Source: Paenibacillus doosanensis
GTDB lineage: Bacteria; Bacillota; Bacilli; Paenibacillales; NBRC-103111
DNA length: 64,000 bases
Direction: 5' to 3'
NCBI RefSeq assembly: GCF_025060755.1
Contig: NZ_JANYUY010000046.1
Span: 1 to 64,000, forward strand
The notes under the pieces are model-generated. The model saw nothing but the letters and a program-made list of their open reading frames with translations, searched no databases and was not told the DNA's origin. Made by a program: the position numbers and the translations under genes. Positions 15,161 through 23,598 of this stretch are shown here, piece after piece; position 1 is the stretch's first letter, and each line of letters starts with the position of its first letter.

Positions 15161-16999
15161 GTGAACAAAGTCGAATATCCCGGCAGACCCGTTCCGAAGT
15201 TTACGATGACGCGCTCATTGAACAGGGTTAAGGGCATCTTTACGAATCCACTCAGCTTGATCAGCATCATAGCGATTATTTTCCTGGGCTATACTATCGT
15301 CATTCCGCTGTGGGAGATCGTAGCGCATACGTTCACCTGGCATCCGGAGGACATTCGGGCCAATCCCGGCGCCGTACCGGGAGAGCTGACGATCAATCAT
15401 TGGCTGCATGTGCTGTACAGCGATATCAGCTCGTCGATTTTTTACAAGCCGCTGCTGAATTCATTCAATATCGCCGTATTCGTCTCGTTCTTCTCGATGG
15501 TCATCGGCGGAGGGCTCGCCTGGCTCGTCACGCGCACCGACCTTCCCTATAAAAAGACGTGGGCGTTTCTGGCGATCATTCCCTACATGCTGCCTTCCTG
15601 GATCAAATCGTTCGCCTGGCTGATTGTCTTCAAGAACGACCGCGTCGGCGGAACGCAAGGGATGCTGCAATATGTGCTCGGCGTGAACCCGCCCGACTGG
15701 ATTTCGTACGGCTTCTTCCCGATTTCCATCGTACTGGTCGCCCACTACTATACGTTCTTTTACCTGCTGATCGCGGTATCGCTCAGCTCGATCAACAGCT
15801 CGCTGGAGGAAACGGCGGATATTTTGGGGGCAGGCCGGTTTACGATATTGCGCAAAATTACGTTCCCGCTCGTCCTTCCGGCGATTTTGTCGGCGCTCAT
15901 CCTGACCTTCTCCAAAAGCATGGGCACCTTCGGCGCCGCCGCCTTTCTCGGGCTTCCGGTCAAATATTATACGATCGCTACGATGCTGTACGGCAGCATG
16001 AAAAACCGGATGATTTCCGACGCCTACGTGCTCAGCCTGATTCTGATCATCATCTCGTCGCTGACGATCTACTTCAATCAGCGGGCGATCGGCAAGCGCA
16101 AGAGCTATGCGACGATCGGCGGCAAAGATTCGCGCAAAACCGTCACTCCGCTCGGGAAGTGGAAAATACCGGCCGTCGCCGCCGTCTTCCTGTTCATGTT
16201 CTCGGCGGGCATCTTCCCGCTGCTGCTGCTCTTATGGCAAACGTTCATGCTGCAGGACGGCAATTACAGCTTAAGCAACCTGACGACGCATTACTGGTTC
16301 GGCGATTCGGACTTCTCCATCGCTTCCGGCGAGGTAGGAATTCTCAAGAGCGACACAATCTGGCTCGGCTTAAAAAATTCTTTACAAATCGCATTGCTGG
16401 CAGCGTCAATCGCGGCTATAATGGGTTTAATATTCGGATACGTCATCTCCAAAGGACGTAAAAGCTTTTCCGGAAAATTGGTGGAGCAGCTTTCCTTCAT
16501 GCCCTACCTCATTCCCGGCATATCCTTCGCCGCAATCTATCTTTCGATGTTCGCACAGCCGCATTTGCTGCTGCCTGCCTTGTATGGAACCTTGTCCATC
16601 GTCATTCTGATCACGATCGTCAAAGAACTGCCGTTCGCCACCCGCTCGGGTACGAGCACCATGCTGCAAATCAGCGGGGAGTTGGAGGAAGCGGCCAAGC
16701 TGCACGGAGCCTCCTGGTTCCGGAGATTCTTCAATATCATGGTGCCGCTGAGCCGCAAAGGGCTGATCAGCGCCTTCCTGCTCTTGTTCATAAGCGCGAT
16801 GAAGGAGCTTGATCTGATCATTCTGCTGGTGACGCCGAAGACGAGCACGCTGACGACATTGACGTTCCGCTATGCGGAAAAAGGCTATCAACAGTATGCC
16901 GACGCTATCGTTATCATTATTATCGCGATTATTTTGATTACGAATTTCGTTGCGACCAAATACGGCAAAGCCGACCTTTCGAAGGGCATAGGAGGATAA
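15161..16999 (+). CDS. Fused double-domain ABC transporter permease (AfuB/FbpB/ThiP-like)
   Basis: A 612-aa membrane protein made of two permease domains in one chain. EAA loops occur near residues 216-238 (ETADILGAGRFTILRKI) and 510-532 (EEAAKLHGASWFRRFFNI). About twelve hydrophobic segments are visible. The start chosen is GTG 15161 behind AAGAGGTG at 8 nt; the longer frame from 15098 overlaps the previous gene and has no ribosome site. Such fusions are typical of iron, thiamine and hexose-phosphate importers (FbpB, ThiP, AfuB). It is followed one base after its stop by the ATPase gene, indicating translational coupling. Confidence 0.88.
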   Translation: MNKVEYPGRPVPKFTMTRSLNRVKGIFTNPLSLISIIAIIFLGYTIVIPLWEIVAHTFTWHPEDIRANPGAVPGELTINHWLHVLYSDISSSIFYKPLLNSFNIAVFVSFFSMVIGGGLAWLVTRTDLPYKKTWAFLAIIPYMLPSWIKSFAWLIVFKNDRVGGTQGMLQYVLGVNPPDWISYGFFPISIVLVAHYYTFFYLLIAVSLSSINSSLEETADILGAGRFTILRKITFPLVLPAILSALILTFSKSMGTFGAAAFLGLPVKYYTIATMLYGSMKNRMISDAYVLSLILIIISSLTIYFNQRAIGKRKSYATIGGKDSRKTVTPLGKWKIPAVAAVFLFMFSAGIFPLLLLLWQTFMLQDGNYSLSNLTTHYWFGDSDFSIASGEVGILKSDTIWLGLKNSLQIALLAASIAAIMGLIFGYVISKGRKSFSGKLVEQLSFMPYLIPGISFAAIYLSMFAQPHLLLPALYGTLSIVILITIVKELPFATRSGTSTMLQISGELEEAAKLHGASWFRRFFNIMVPLSRKGLISAFLLLFISAMKELDLIILLVTPKTSTLTTLTFRYAEKGYQQYADAIVIIIIAIILITNFVATKYGKADLSKGIGG

Positions 17000-17000
17000 T

Positions 17001-18146
17001 ATGAGCGGGATACAGCTGAGAAAGATTAATAAATATTTCGATAACAATCATATACTGAAGGATCTGGATTTGTTCATTGAAGACGGCGATTTCATGACGC
17101 TGCTCGGACCTTCGGGCTGCGGCAAGACGACGACGCTGCGCGTGATTACGGGACTAGAGAACCCGGAGGAAGGCGTCCTTACCATTAACGGCAAGGAGAT
17201 GGTCAACGGCGCGAAGGGCTATTATGCGCCCCCTTCCAAGCGCGGACTGAATCTCGTATTCCAAAGCTATGCTTTGTGGCCTCATATGACGGTATTCGAC
17301 AACGTGGCCTTCGGGCTGTCGATCAACAAGACGCCGAAGGCGGAAATCCGCGCCAAGGTGGAAAGCGCCCTGGAGAAGATGCGGATTATCCAGTACAAGG
17401 ACCGCTATCCGTCGGAGCTGTCCGGCGGCCAGCAGCAGCGGGTGGCGATTGCGAGAGCGATCGTGACCGAGCCGAAGATTTTGCTGCTGGACGAACCGCT
17501 CTCCAATCTTGACGCCAAGCTGAGACTGGAAATGAGAGCGGAGCTGAAACGGCTTCACCGCGAGCTGAAGACGACGATTATTTACGTTACGCATGATCAG
17601 GTTGAAGCGCTTACGATGTCGACCAAGATCGCTGTGTTTTTCGAAGGCCATTTGGTTCAGGTGGATACGCCGAGAAATATTTACCGCCACCCGGTCGACT
17701 TAAGGGTCGCCGACTTTATCGGCAATCCCAAAATTAATTTCATCGACGCGGATGTCGCTTATCTTAACGGCAGCCTGACCGCGGAATCGGAGCTCGGCAC
17801 GCTCGTCCTGCCGGGAGCTTCATCCGGAGCGGGAAGCGGCAAAGCGGTGCTTGCTGTATATCCGGAGGATATCCTCATCTCGTCCGAGAAAACGGAAGGC
17901 GCCGCAATGCTCAGCATTTATTCCGTGATGCCTGCGGGATCGGAGACGCTTATTCAGCTGACGACCCGGGGCGACAATCTGCTGCTGGCCAAGGTGATCG
18001 GAGAGCTGGACTATCCGGTCGGCAAAATGGTGTGGGTTACGATCCCGCAGGAGAAGGTCAATGTGTACGACAAGGAGACGGGCAGGCTGATTCCCCGAAC
18101 GGAGGAGTCGGCGGCAAGCCCCGAATTGAAGCGAGGCATTATTTAA
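17001..18146 (+). CDS. ABC transporter ATP-binding protein (AfuC/FbpC/PotA-like)
   Basis: A 381-aa cytoplasmic ATPase that powers the preceding importer. All motifs are intact: Walker A GPSGCGKTTT (residues 36-45), Q-loop FQSYALWPHMTV, signature LSGGQQQRVAIARAI, Walker B ILLLDEPLSNLDA and the H-loop VTHDQ. The C-terminal ~130 residues form the TOBE-like regulatory region found in polyamine, iron and sugar ATPases. GGAGGATAAT precedes the ATG. It closes the binding-protein / permease operon that starts at 10392. Confidence 0.93.
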   Translation: MSGIQLRKINKYFDNNHILKDLDLFIEDGDFMTLLGPSGCGKTTTLRVITGLENPEEGVLTINGKEMVNGAKGYYAPPSKRGLNLVFQSYALWPHMTVFDNVAFGLSINKTPKAEIRAKVESALEKMRIIQYKDRYPSELSGGQQQRVAIARAIVTEPKILLLDEPLSNLDAKLRLEMRAELKRLHRELKTTIIYVTHDQVEALTMSTKIAVFFEGHLVQVDTPRNIYRHPVDLRVADFIGNPKINFIDADVAYLNGSLTAESELGTLVLPGASSGAGSGKAVLAVYPEDILISSEKTEGAAMLSIYSVMPAGSETLIQLTTRGDNLLLAKVIGELDYPVGKMVWVTIPQEKVNVYDKETGRLIPRTEESAASPELKRGII

Positions 18147-18185
18147 TACATCTAACTTATTTTACTGGGCTGGGAGAGAAAGAAA

Positions 18186-18953
18186 TTGACAATGACAAGC
18201 GGAAGCGTATGGGAAATCACTCACTGGGAGCTTGTGCTCCGGATGATATTGTCCGTCGTATTGGGCGGTTTGATCGGAATGGAACGGGAATGGAGCAATC
18301 ATGCGGCGGGATTCCGCACGCATATTCTGGTTTGTCTCGGTTCGACGACGATTATGCTGCTGTCCAGCTACGGCTTTTCCCAATTTGTCAATGAGGCGAA
18401 TGTGCGGACGGACCCGGCCCGTTTGGCGGCGCAGGTCATTAGCGGTATCGGTTTTCTGGGAGCCGGGGCGATTCTCCGCAACGGCAATATGATCAAAGGC
18501 TTGACGACGGCCGCCTCGGTATGGGTAGTCGCCGCCATCGGCCTCAGCGTGGGCGCGGGATTTTATATGGGCGCGCTGTTCTGCACCTTTCTCGTGCTGA
18601 TCAGCCTGTTCCTGCTTAATAAGTGGGAGAAGCATCTGATGCGCCACCGCCGATATCAAGAGGTCGCCATTCAGATTATCGATAACCCCGGAGCGCTGGG
18701 CAAAATCGCTTCGATCTTCGGGGATCACGACGTACAGATCACCAACCTGAAGATGCTCCCCGATGAGCACGCCCCGGAAGACGGGTCCGCTCCGTCGATG
18801 CACCTGCATTTTAGCCTGAAGCTGAAAAAGCAGGAGCAGCTCATATCCGCCATGGAGCAAATCGCTTCGATGGATATGGTCGTTTCTTTGGAATCCCAGC
18901 TGGTCACAGGCCTGAAAAACAGTGGAAATAAGGAAGGTTCGGTTTCCATATAA
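18186..18953 (+). CDS. MgtC/SapB family membrane protein
   Basis: A 255-aa protein with an N-terminal MgtC domain (GGLIGMEREWSNHAAGFRTH near residues 28-47; VISGIGFLGAGAILRNG near 86-102) and about four to five membrane helices, followed by a soluble ACT-like C-terminal domain from about residue 160. MgtC proteins help bacteria cope with low magnesium or phosphate stress; the transport claim is disputed. Start candidates are TTG 18186, at good spacing from GGGAGAG, and ATG 18192. It follows the ATPase by 39 bp in the same direction and may be on the same transcript. Confidence 0.88.
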   Translation: MTMTSGSVWEITHWELVLRMILSVVLGGLIGMEREWSNHAAGFRTHILVCLGSTTIMLLSSYGFSQFVNEANVRTDPARLAAQVISGIGFLGAGAILRNGNMIKGLTTAASVWVVAAIGLSVGAGFYMGALFCTFLVLISLFLLNKWEKHLMRHRRYQEVAIQIIDNPGALGKIASIFGDHDVQITNLKMLPDEHAPEDGSAPSMHLHFSLKLKKQEQLISAMEQIASMDMVVSLESQLVTGLKNSGNKEGSVSI

Positions 18954-18976
18954 AACAGACAGGGTGGCTGGAGCAT

Positions 18977-19792
18977 GTGAAAAATATACTACTCATTTCC
19001 GATTTGGACGGAACCTTATTGAATCAAACGCAGCAAATTAGTCCCGAGAACGAGAGCGCGATCCGGCGGTTTATGGAAATGGGCGGCTTGTTTACTTTGG
19101 CCACAGGCCGGATGGAGGCGGCGGTGGAGCCGTTCGTGCGGAAGCTTGGCTTGGAGCTGCCCGTCATTTTGTACAACGGGGCCAAAATCGTACGCCCGGC
19201 AACGAATGAAGTGTTGTACGAACGCCGGCTGACCGTCCCTCCCGGCATCCGGAGCTTGCTGATGGCAAGCTTGCCGGGGCCGGAGGAAACGGCGCTGCTC
19301 GTGTACCGCGACGGCCAAGTATACGCCCCGGCTCGGAACGAGGTGCTTGAACGGCATGAACGCAAGGACGGCGTCGTCTGCCTTCCTTGGAACGACGAGA
19401 TGATGGACGGTCCGGTGACCAAGCTGATGCTGATCAGCGCCTCTCCGGAGAAAATGAAGGGGATTGAGCAGGCTATTAGGGATAGCGCTTACCCTTGCGA
19501 GCTGGTATATTCGGAATCCAATTATTTGGAAATTTTGCCTCCGCATACGACCAAAGGCAGCGCGCTGACCGAGCTTATCCGGCTGCTTCAGCTCGATAAG
19601 CCCTACACGATCGCGGTCGGAGACAATCTGAACGATTTGGCGATGATCCGGCAGGCTGACCTCGGGTACGCCGTGGCGAATGCGCATCCCGAGCTTGCGG
19701 CCGCGGCCGATGCGGTGACGGTGCATCATGAGCGGCATGCCATCGCTGCGATTATAGGCGATTTTATCGAGAAGAGGAGAGAGCTGGCATGA
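18977..19792 (+). CDS. Cof-type HAD family sugar phosphatase
   Basis: A 271-aa phosphatase of the HAD superfamily, type IIB (Cof/YidA-like), which dephosphorylates sugar phosphates or small phosphoesters. DLDGT with nucleophile Asp9 and acid/base Asp11 is at the N-terminus, ATGR near 43 is motif II, and GDNLNDLAMIR near residues 215-225 is motif IV. It starts at GTG 18977 behind AGGGTGG. It overlaps the next gene by ATGA, so the two are translationally coupled. With the phytase-like phosphatase and the IMPase-like gene, it adds to the phosphoester-hydrolysing content of this region. Confidence 0.9.
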   Translation: MKNILLISDLDGTLLNQTQQISPENESAIRRFMEMGGLFTLATGRMEAAVEPFVRKLGLELPVILYNGAKIVRPATNEVLYERRLTVPPGIRSLLMASLPGPEETALLVYRDGQVYAPARNEVLERHERKDGVVCLPWNDEMMDGPVTKLMLISASPEKMKGIEQAIRDSAYPCELVYSESNYLEILPPHTTKGSALTELIRLLQLDKPYTIAVGDNLNDLAMIRQADLGYAVANAHPELAAAADAVTVHHERHAIAAIIGDFIEKRRELA

Positions 19793-20598
19793 GTTATTTG
19801 GAAACGGCGGGGAGAATCGCCAGGGAAGCGGGGCTGATGATTCAGGCGAAGATGGGCAGCGGCTTTGCCGCGGAAGAGAAAAGCTCCGTATTCGATGTCG
19901 TCACCGAAGTCGACCGGGCTTCGGAGCAGCTGATCCGCCAGAGGCTGGAGGAAGCTTATCCGGAACACGGGTTTCTCGGAGAGGAAGAATCGTTCGCTCA
20001 TGCCGGCGAGCTGGCGGACCGGTTAGAGCGGGCCAAGAGCGAACCGTTCGTCTGGATCGTCGATCCGATCGACGGAACGAACAATTACGTGCAGGGCATT
20101 CCGGGATTTACCGTATCGATAGCGCTCGCTTCTTACGGAGAGCTTGTCGCCGGGGTCATCTACGACCCGTGCCGCGATGAAATGTTCTGGGCGGAGAAGG
20201 GCGAGGGCGCCTTTATGAACGGCAGCCCGATCGCGGTTTCCGCCGCGCCCGAGCTGCGGCTAACGGTCGTCGGGACAGGGTTCCCCTCCAAAGCGGCCAA
20301 CCGGCAGGCGGTGATGGAGAGCTTGCGGACGATAGCGCCGCAATGCCGCTCCATCCGTTCGCTCGGCTCGGCGGCGCTGCATCTGGCTTATGTCGCGGCA
20401 GGCCGGCTCGGCGCGTTCTGGGAATACGGCCTGAACGCGTGGGATATCGCCGCGGGCGTGCTGATTATTGAGGAAGCGGGCGGCAAGGTTACCGACACGC
20501 TCGGACGGCCGTACAGTTTGACCGTATCCCATGTGGTCGGAAGCAACGGCAAGGTGCATGACGACTTGCTGAAGCCGATGATCGAGATCGGAATCTGA
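19789..20598 (+). CDS. Inositol monophosphatase family protein
   Basis: A 269-aa Mg-dependent phosphatase (IMPase/FBPase/CysQ superfamily). The metal site WIVDPIDGTNNYVQG lies near residues 87-101, the upstream Glu is in GEEES, and the C-terminal WDIAAGVLIIEEAGG is near 217-231. Members hydrolyse myo-inositol-1-phosphate, fructose-1,6-bisphosphate or PAP. It is coupled to the HAD phosphatase through the overlapping ATGA. A strong terminator follows at once, closing the 10.4-20.6 kb plus-strand run. Confidence 0.9.
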   Translation: MSYLETAGRIAREAGLMIQAKMGSGFAAEEKSSVFDVVTEVDRASEQLIRQRLEEAYPEHGFLGEEESFAHAGELADRLERAKSEPFVWIVDPIDGTNNYVQGIPGFTVSIALASYGELVAGVIYDPCRDEMFWAEKGEGAFMNGSPIAVSAAPELRLTVVGTGFPSKAANRQAVMESLRTIAPQCRSIRSLGSAALHLAYVAAGRLGAFWEYGLNAWDIAAGVLIIEEAGGKVTDTLGRPYSLTVSHVVGSNGKVHDDLLKPMIEIGI

Positions 20599-20604
20599 TG
20601 ACGC

Positions 20605-20650
20605 AAGAAAGGGTTTGCCTCATTTTGTATGGAGGCAGGCCCTTTTTTGC
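20605..20650 (+). terminator. Rho-independent terminator after IMPase-like gene
   Basis: GGGTTTGCCTC pairs with GAGGCAGGCCC, allowing wobble, and is followed by TTTTTT. A TATAAT at 20661-20666 directly after may be the -10 of the MarR gene. Confidence 0.8.
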
Positions 20651-20778
20651 GTGTTTATTGTATAATAGAAGAAACGTTTTTTTGTCACACTGCCGTTATG
20701 GTTTCCATCACCGAATCGTGAATGCGCTAACAAGCGACGCTTATAATCCGAATTATTTGTACAAAGGGGGCATTCTTT

Positions 20779-21210
20779 CTGGACGAGCTTAATGAATTTG
20801 CCTTTCGCATCCGAGCCGCTATGAATAAAGTGCAGCGCAATATGAATACGAGAATGCAGCAGCAGTTTCAATCCGGCATCACCCGGGAGCAGATGTATTT
20901 GCTTAAAATCATTGCCGATGAACAGCCGTGCAAAATTACGGAATTGGCCAAACGTTTCGGTTTGAATCCGAGCACGATCTCTACGATGGTGAACCGGATG
21001 GAGAAAGAAGGCTTCATTTCCCGGGAATACGGCAATAACGACCGCCGCAATGTCTTTGTCTCCATTACACCGCACGGGCAAGACGTGTTAAAACAAAATT
21101 TGCAGCATTATAGCGGTATGCTTAAACATTACTTATCCCATTTGGAGCGCAGTGAAGTGGAAGCTTTTGTGCAAACGATCGAAAAGATCGCTTCTATCGA
21201 CGATAAATAG
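20779..21210 (+). CDS. MarR family transcriptional regulator (possible CTG start)
   Basis: A winged-helix regulator; the helix-turn-helix is CKITELAKRFGLNPSTISTM and the wing is REYGNNDRRNVFVSITP. The first ATG is at 20821 (129 aa) but has no ribosome site. In frame upstream, CTG at 20779 is preceded by AAAGGGGG at 8 nt, and the added residues LDELNEFAFRIRAA read as a typical MarR dimerisation helix, giving 143 aa. No ATG, GTG or TTG lies in that frame between the ribosome site and 20821. The true start is therefore either a rare CTG or an ATG without a visible site. The ligand and target genes are unknown; the DUF4272 gene downstream is one candidate. Confidence 0.85.
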   Translation: MDELNEFAFRIRAAMNKVQRNMNTRMQQQFQSGITREQMYLLKIIADEQPCKITELAKRFGLNPSTISTMVNRMEKEGFISREYGNNDRRNVFVSITPHGQDVLKQNLQHYSGMLKHYLSHLERSEVEAFVQTIEKIASIDDK

Positions 21211-21306
21211 CGCCCCTAAACGAGTGTTATAACCAATTTGTGGTAAATTTGACGTCCGCTTCGGAAATTTAGTAGGCTAGTTGTATAAGCGGAAGGAGGC
21301 TGGACG

Positions 21307-22482
21307 TTGAATTATTTTACTATTTTTGCATCGAGAAACGATATGGACGATATCGACGGCTTCATCATGAAGCTGTTCGCCAAAGGCCACACGATCAAGA
21401 AAAATGGCAACGATTATACGGTTCAAACGAACTCGCTGTTCAACAAACGGAAGATGACGATTCGGGTTTCGCATGAAAGTACGAATCCCGCTTATTTCGA
21501 AACGAATATTCCGGGAATGATCGGGTTTTACGATCGTATTCCTTTTGCCGACGAGAACCGGAAGGAGCTTGTGCTGACGCAAATCTCCGTATTGAACGCG
21601 CTGATTGCGGTAGAGGCGGAGAAAGCTCTTGGCGACGAACAGCTGCGGCAGTGCATGGCGCTGCTATCAGCCGTCGGGGGAATCGGCTTTATGCAGGACG
21701 GGACGCTGCTTGACGATGACGGACAAGTCATCGTGTATCCCGATGGAGCATCGGGCCCGGCAAACTTCCGTCCCAGGGCATGCACCGGCAAAGTGATGGG
21801 GCCGGAGAGGCCATCCGAGGAAGGCGAGCGCAGAAAGCGGGCGTCCATCGATTATATCCACGGCCGCGGTATCCCGTATCTGGATTCGCTGCCGCTGCTC
21901 CCGCCCCTAGCGGAATGCCAGTGGAAGTCGCAAGAGGAGATTGCGAGAAGAGCGGTTGCTCTCTTGATCGTGATTCAATACGCTTGCGATGCGGCCCAGG
22001 GCGGCGATCTCGCCGAATCGAGGGACTTCGTGCTGAGCACGCTGCGCAAATTCGGCGTGGAGGACGAGCTGACCGGGAACGAGCGCCATCTGCTGGAAGC
22101 GGAAGAACCGTCGCCGCAAGAGGCCGTCAATATCGCCTGGCAGTACGAAGCGTACTGGCCGCTCATCTGGGCGCTTCGGCTAACGGATACGCTGGATTTC
22201 CCGGATCGTACTTGCGACTGCAATTATGCGATTGAGGTCGTCTCCAAATGCGATTCGTTCGGGGAATTTTACCGGAGTACAACGCTGCGCAGCCGAGAAG
22301 AAATTCTGGACGAGGCCGACAAAATTTACCGTCTGCATTGGGCGTGCGTCAACAGCCGGATTCACGGGCAAGAGGCTCCGGCAGGCATGAACGAGAGCGT
22401 CGTTATGGAGCGGCGCAGGGGATTGTTCTGGATGGTCGGCTGTGATCGCGAGGACTGGGATCATATCCCGATGGATACATAG
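21307..22482 (+). CDS. DUF4272 domain-containing protein
   Basis: A 391-aa cytoplasmic protein of unknown function. The C-terminal half has the DUF4272 pattern: RRKRASIDYIHGRGIPYL near 178, then KSQEEIARRAVALL near 207, and YWPLIWALRLTDTLDFPDRT near 278-297. The N-terminal ~120 residues are a separate beta-rich region. It starts at TTG 21307, 7 nt after GGAGG. The gene stands alone between the MarR gene and a bidirectional terminator. No catalytic motif is evident, so I assign no activity. Confidence 0.75.
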   Translation: MNYFTIFASRNDMDDIDGFIMKLFAKGHTIKKNGNDYTVQTNSLFNKRKMTIRVSHESTNPAYFETNIPGMIGFYDRIPFADENRKELVLTQISVLNALIAVEAEKALGDEQLRQCMALLSAVGGIGFMQDGTLLDDDGQVIVYPDGASGPANFRPRACTGKVMGPERPSEEGERRKRASIDYIHGRGIPYLDSLPLLPPLAECQWKSQEEIARRAVALLIVIQYACDAAQGGDLAESRDFVLSTLRKFGVEDELTGNERHLLEAEEPSPQEAVNIAWQYEAYWPLIWALRLTDTLDFPDRTCDCNYAIEVVSKCDSFGEFYRSTTLRSREEILDEADKIYRLHWACVNSRIHGQEAPAGMNESVVMERRRGLFWMVGCDREDWDHIPMDT

Positions 22483-22489
22483 ACATACA

Positions 22490-22527
22490 TAAGGACCGTT
22501 CGTGGGCGAACCCGAGCGGTCCTTTTC
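22490..22527. terminator. Bidirectional terminator between convergent genes
   Basis: AAGGACCG and CGGTCCTT form the stem; T-rich sequence follows on the plus side. It lies between the DUF4272 gene and the minus-strand helical-repeat gene. Confidence 0.65.
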
Positions 22528-22539
22528 AAGTGCGCCCGG

Positions 22540-23598
22540 CTATTCGCTCAAGGCGGCGGCAGCCAGTTCGGAGTAGATCGTATTGCCGTTGCGCAAGTCG
22601 TACTTCTCCGCTGCCGAAGTCGCCTGCCGGCCCAGATGCCGGGCCAATGCTTCCAGATCCATCTCCCCGTGTTCCGCCAGGAACGATGCCGGAAGACGGG
22701 GCTGATACTTCAAGCCGTCTGCGGCGACTCTGTGCAGCAGCTTCGACGAATACAGACGGAACAGCATCGTCTGATAAGGGTCCTCATGCTGCTGCGTCAA
22801 CGCGACATGCTGCTCGAACAATTCGATGCCTTTCTTCGGGTTCGTCACGGCCAAATAGTCGATATGTCTGGCGATCGCTTCGATAAAGTCCCGTTTTCCT
22901 TTGATCAGCCGATATCCGCGGGTATGCGCCTTGGCCGCTTCTTCCGCGGACCGCGCACGGTGCAGCGGCAGCAGCAGATGCGCTAGCGTAATGTGAGGAA
23001 CCTCGGCGCAGCGCATCGAGCCCGCCAAAATAGGCTTGGCGGCCTCCAGCGCCTTCAGATCGTCCCCCGCGGCCGCGTAATATTGGACGATCTGATTTTG
23101 CTCGCAGGCGTCGCAGTCGCTCATATAGTCCCGCCGAGCTTGCCGAAAGCGTTCCATGAACGTCTCGGCTTCCTGCATATTGCCCAAATCCATGGCCAGC
23201 CGGAAGCGGTAATACAGGTAAGTACGCGAGCTGTATCCATGCGCCTCGTACCGCTTGCCCAAGTCTTCGACCAGCGCTGCGATCTGCTGGAGCGGAATGT
23301 CCGGGAAGTGCGCAATCTCCCCGACAATCCATTTGTACGACCATAGCAGATCGTAGCTGTCGAATAATTCGGGATGGCGGTCGTATTGTCCGAGCTGCCA
23401 GGAGAAGGCGACGACGGCCTTGAGCGGGAAGCCGTTAAATATCGCGGTTCTTACAATATCGCTCCTTGTATCGTAAGCCAGTTCGAGCTCTCCTTCGGCG
23501 TCGGCGATCCGCACGGCCGCCTCCAGCACTTCCAGCTTCGCCGCGCCGTCGGGAAGCGTCCCGGCTTCCTGAAGCAGCGCTTGTAAATCCTGGTTCAT
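22540..23598 (-). CDS. Helical-repeat (TPR-like) protein coupled to HSP90-like gene
   Basis: A 352-aa, almost entirely alpha-helical protein with TPR-like helix pairs (for example KLEVLEAAVRIADAEGELEL, LAMDLGNMQEAETFMERF and NPKKGIELFEQHVALTQQ). There is no signal peptide or membrane segment. Its ATG overlaps the stop of the HSP90-like gene by four bases (ATGA), so it is translationally coupled to it. In eukaryotes TPR proteins are HSP90 co-chaperones, so a co-chaperone or adaptor role is a fair hypothesis, not shown by sequence. I see no catalytic motif. Confidence 0.75.
   Translation of the reverse strand: MNQDLQALLQEAGTLPDGAAKLEVLEAAVRIADAEGELELAYDTRSDIVRTAIFNGFPLKAVVAFSWQLGQYDRHPELFDSYDLLWSYKWIVGEIAHFPDIPLQQIAALVEDLGKRYEAHGYSSRTYLYYRFRLAMDLGNMQEAETFMERFRQARRDYMSDCDACEQNQIVQYYAAAGDDLKALEAAKPILAGSMRCAEVPHITLAHLLLPLHRARSAEEAAKAHTRGYRLIKGKRDFIEAIARHIDYLAVTNPKKGIELFEQHVALTQQHEDPYQTMLFRLYSSKLLHRVAADGLKYQPRLPASFLAEHGEMDLEALARHLGRQATSAAEKYDLRNGNTIYSELAAAALSE

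Noticed and set aside
10392-17000. Ferric-iron importer as the plain reading of the AfuA/FbpA-like operon
   Set aside because: No Fur-like box was noticed and the operon includes a sugar isomerase-type gene; kept only as an alternative.
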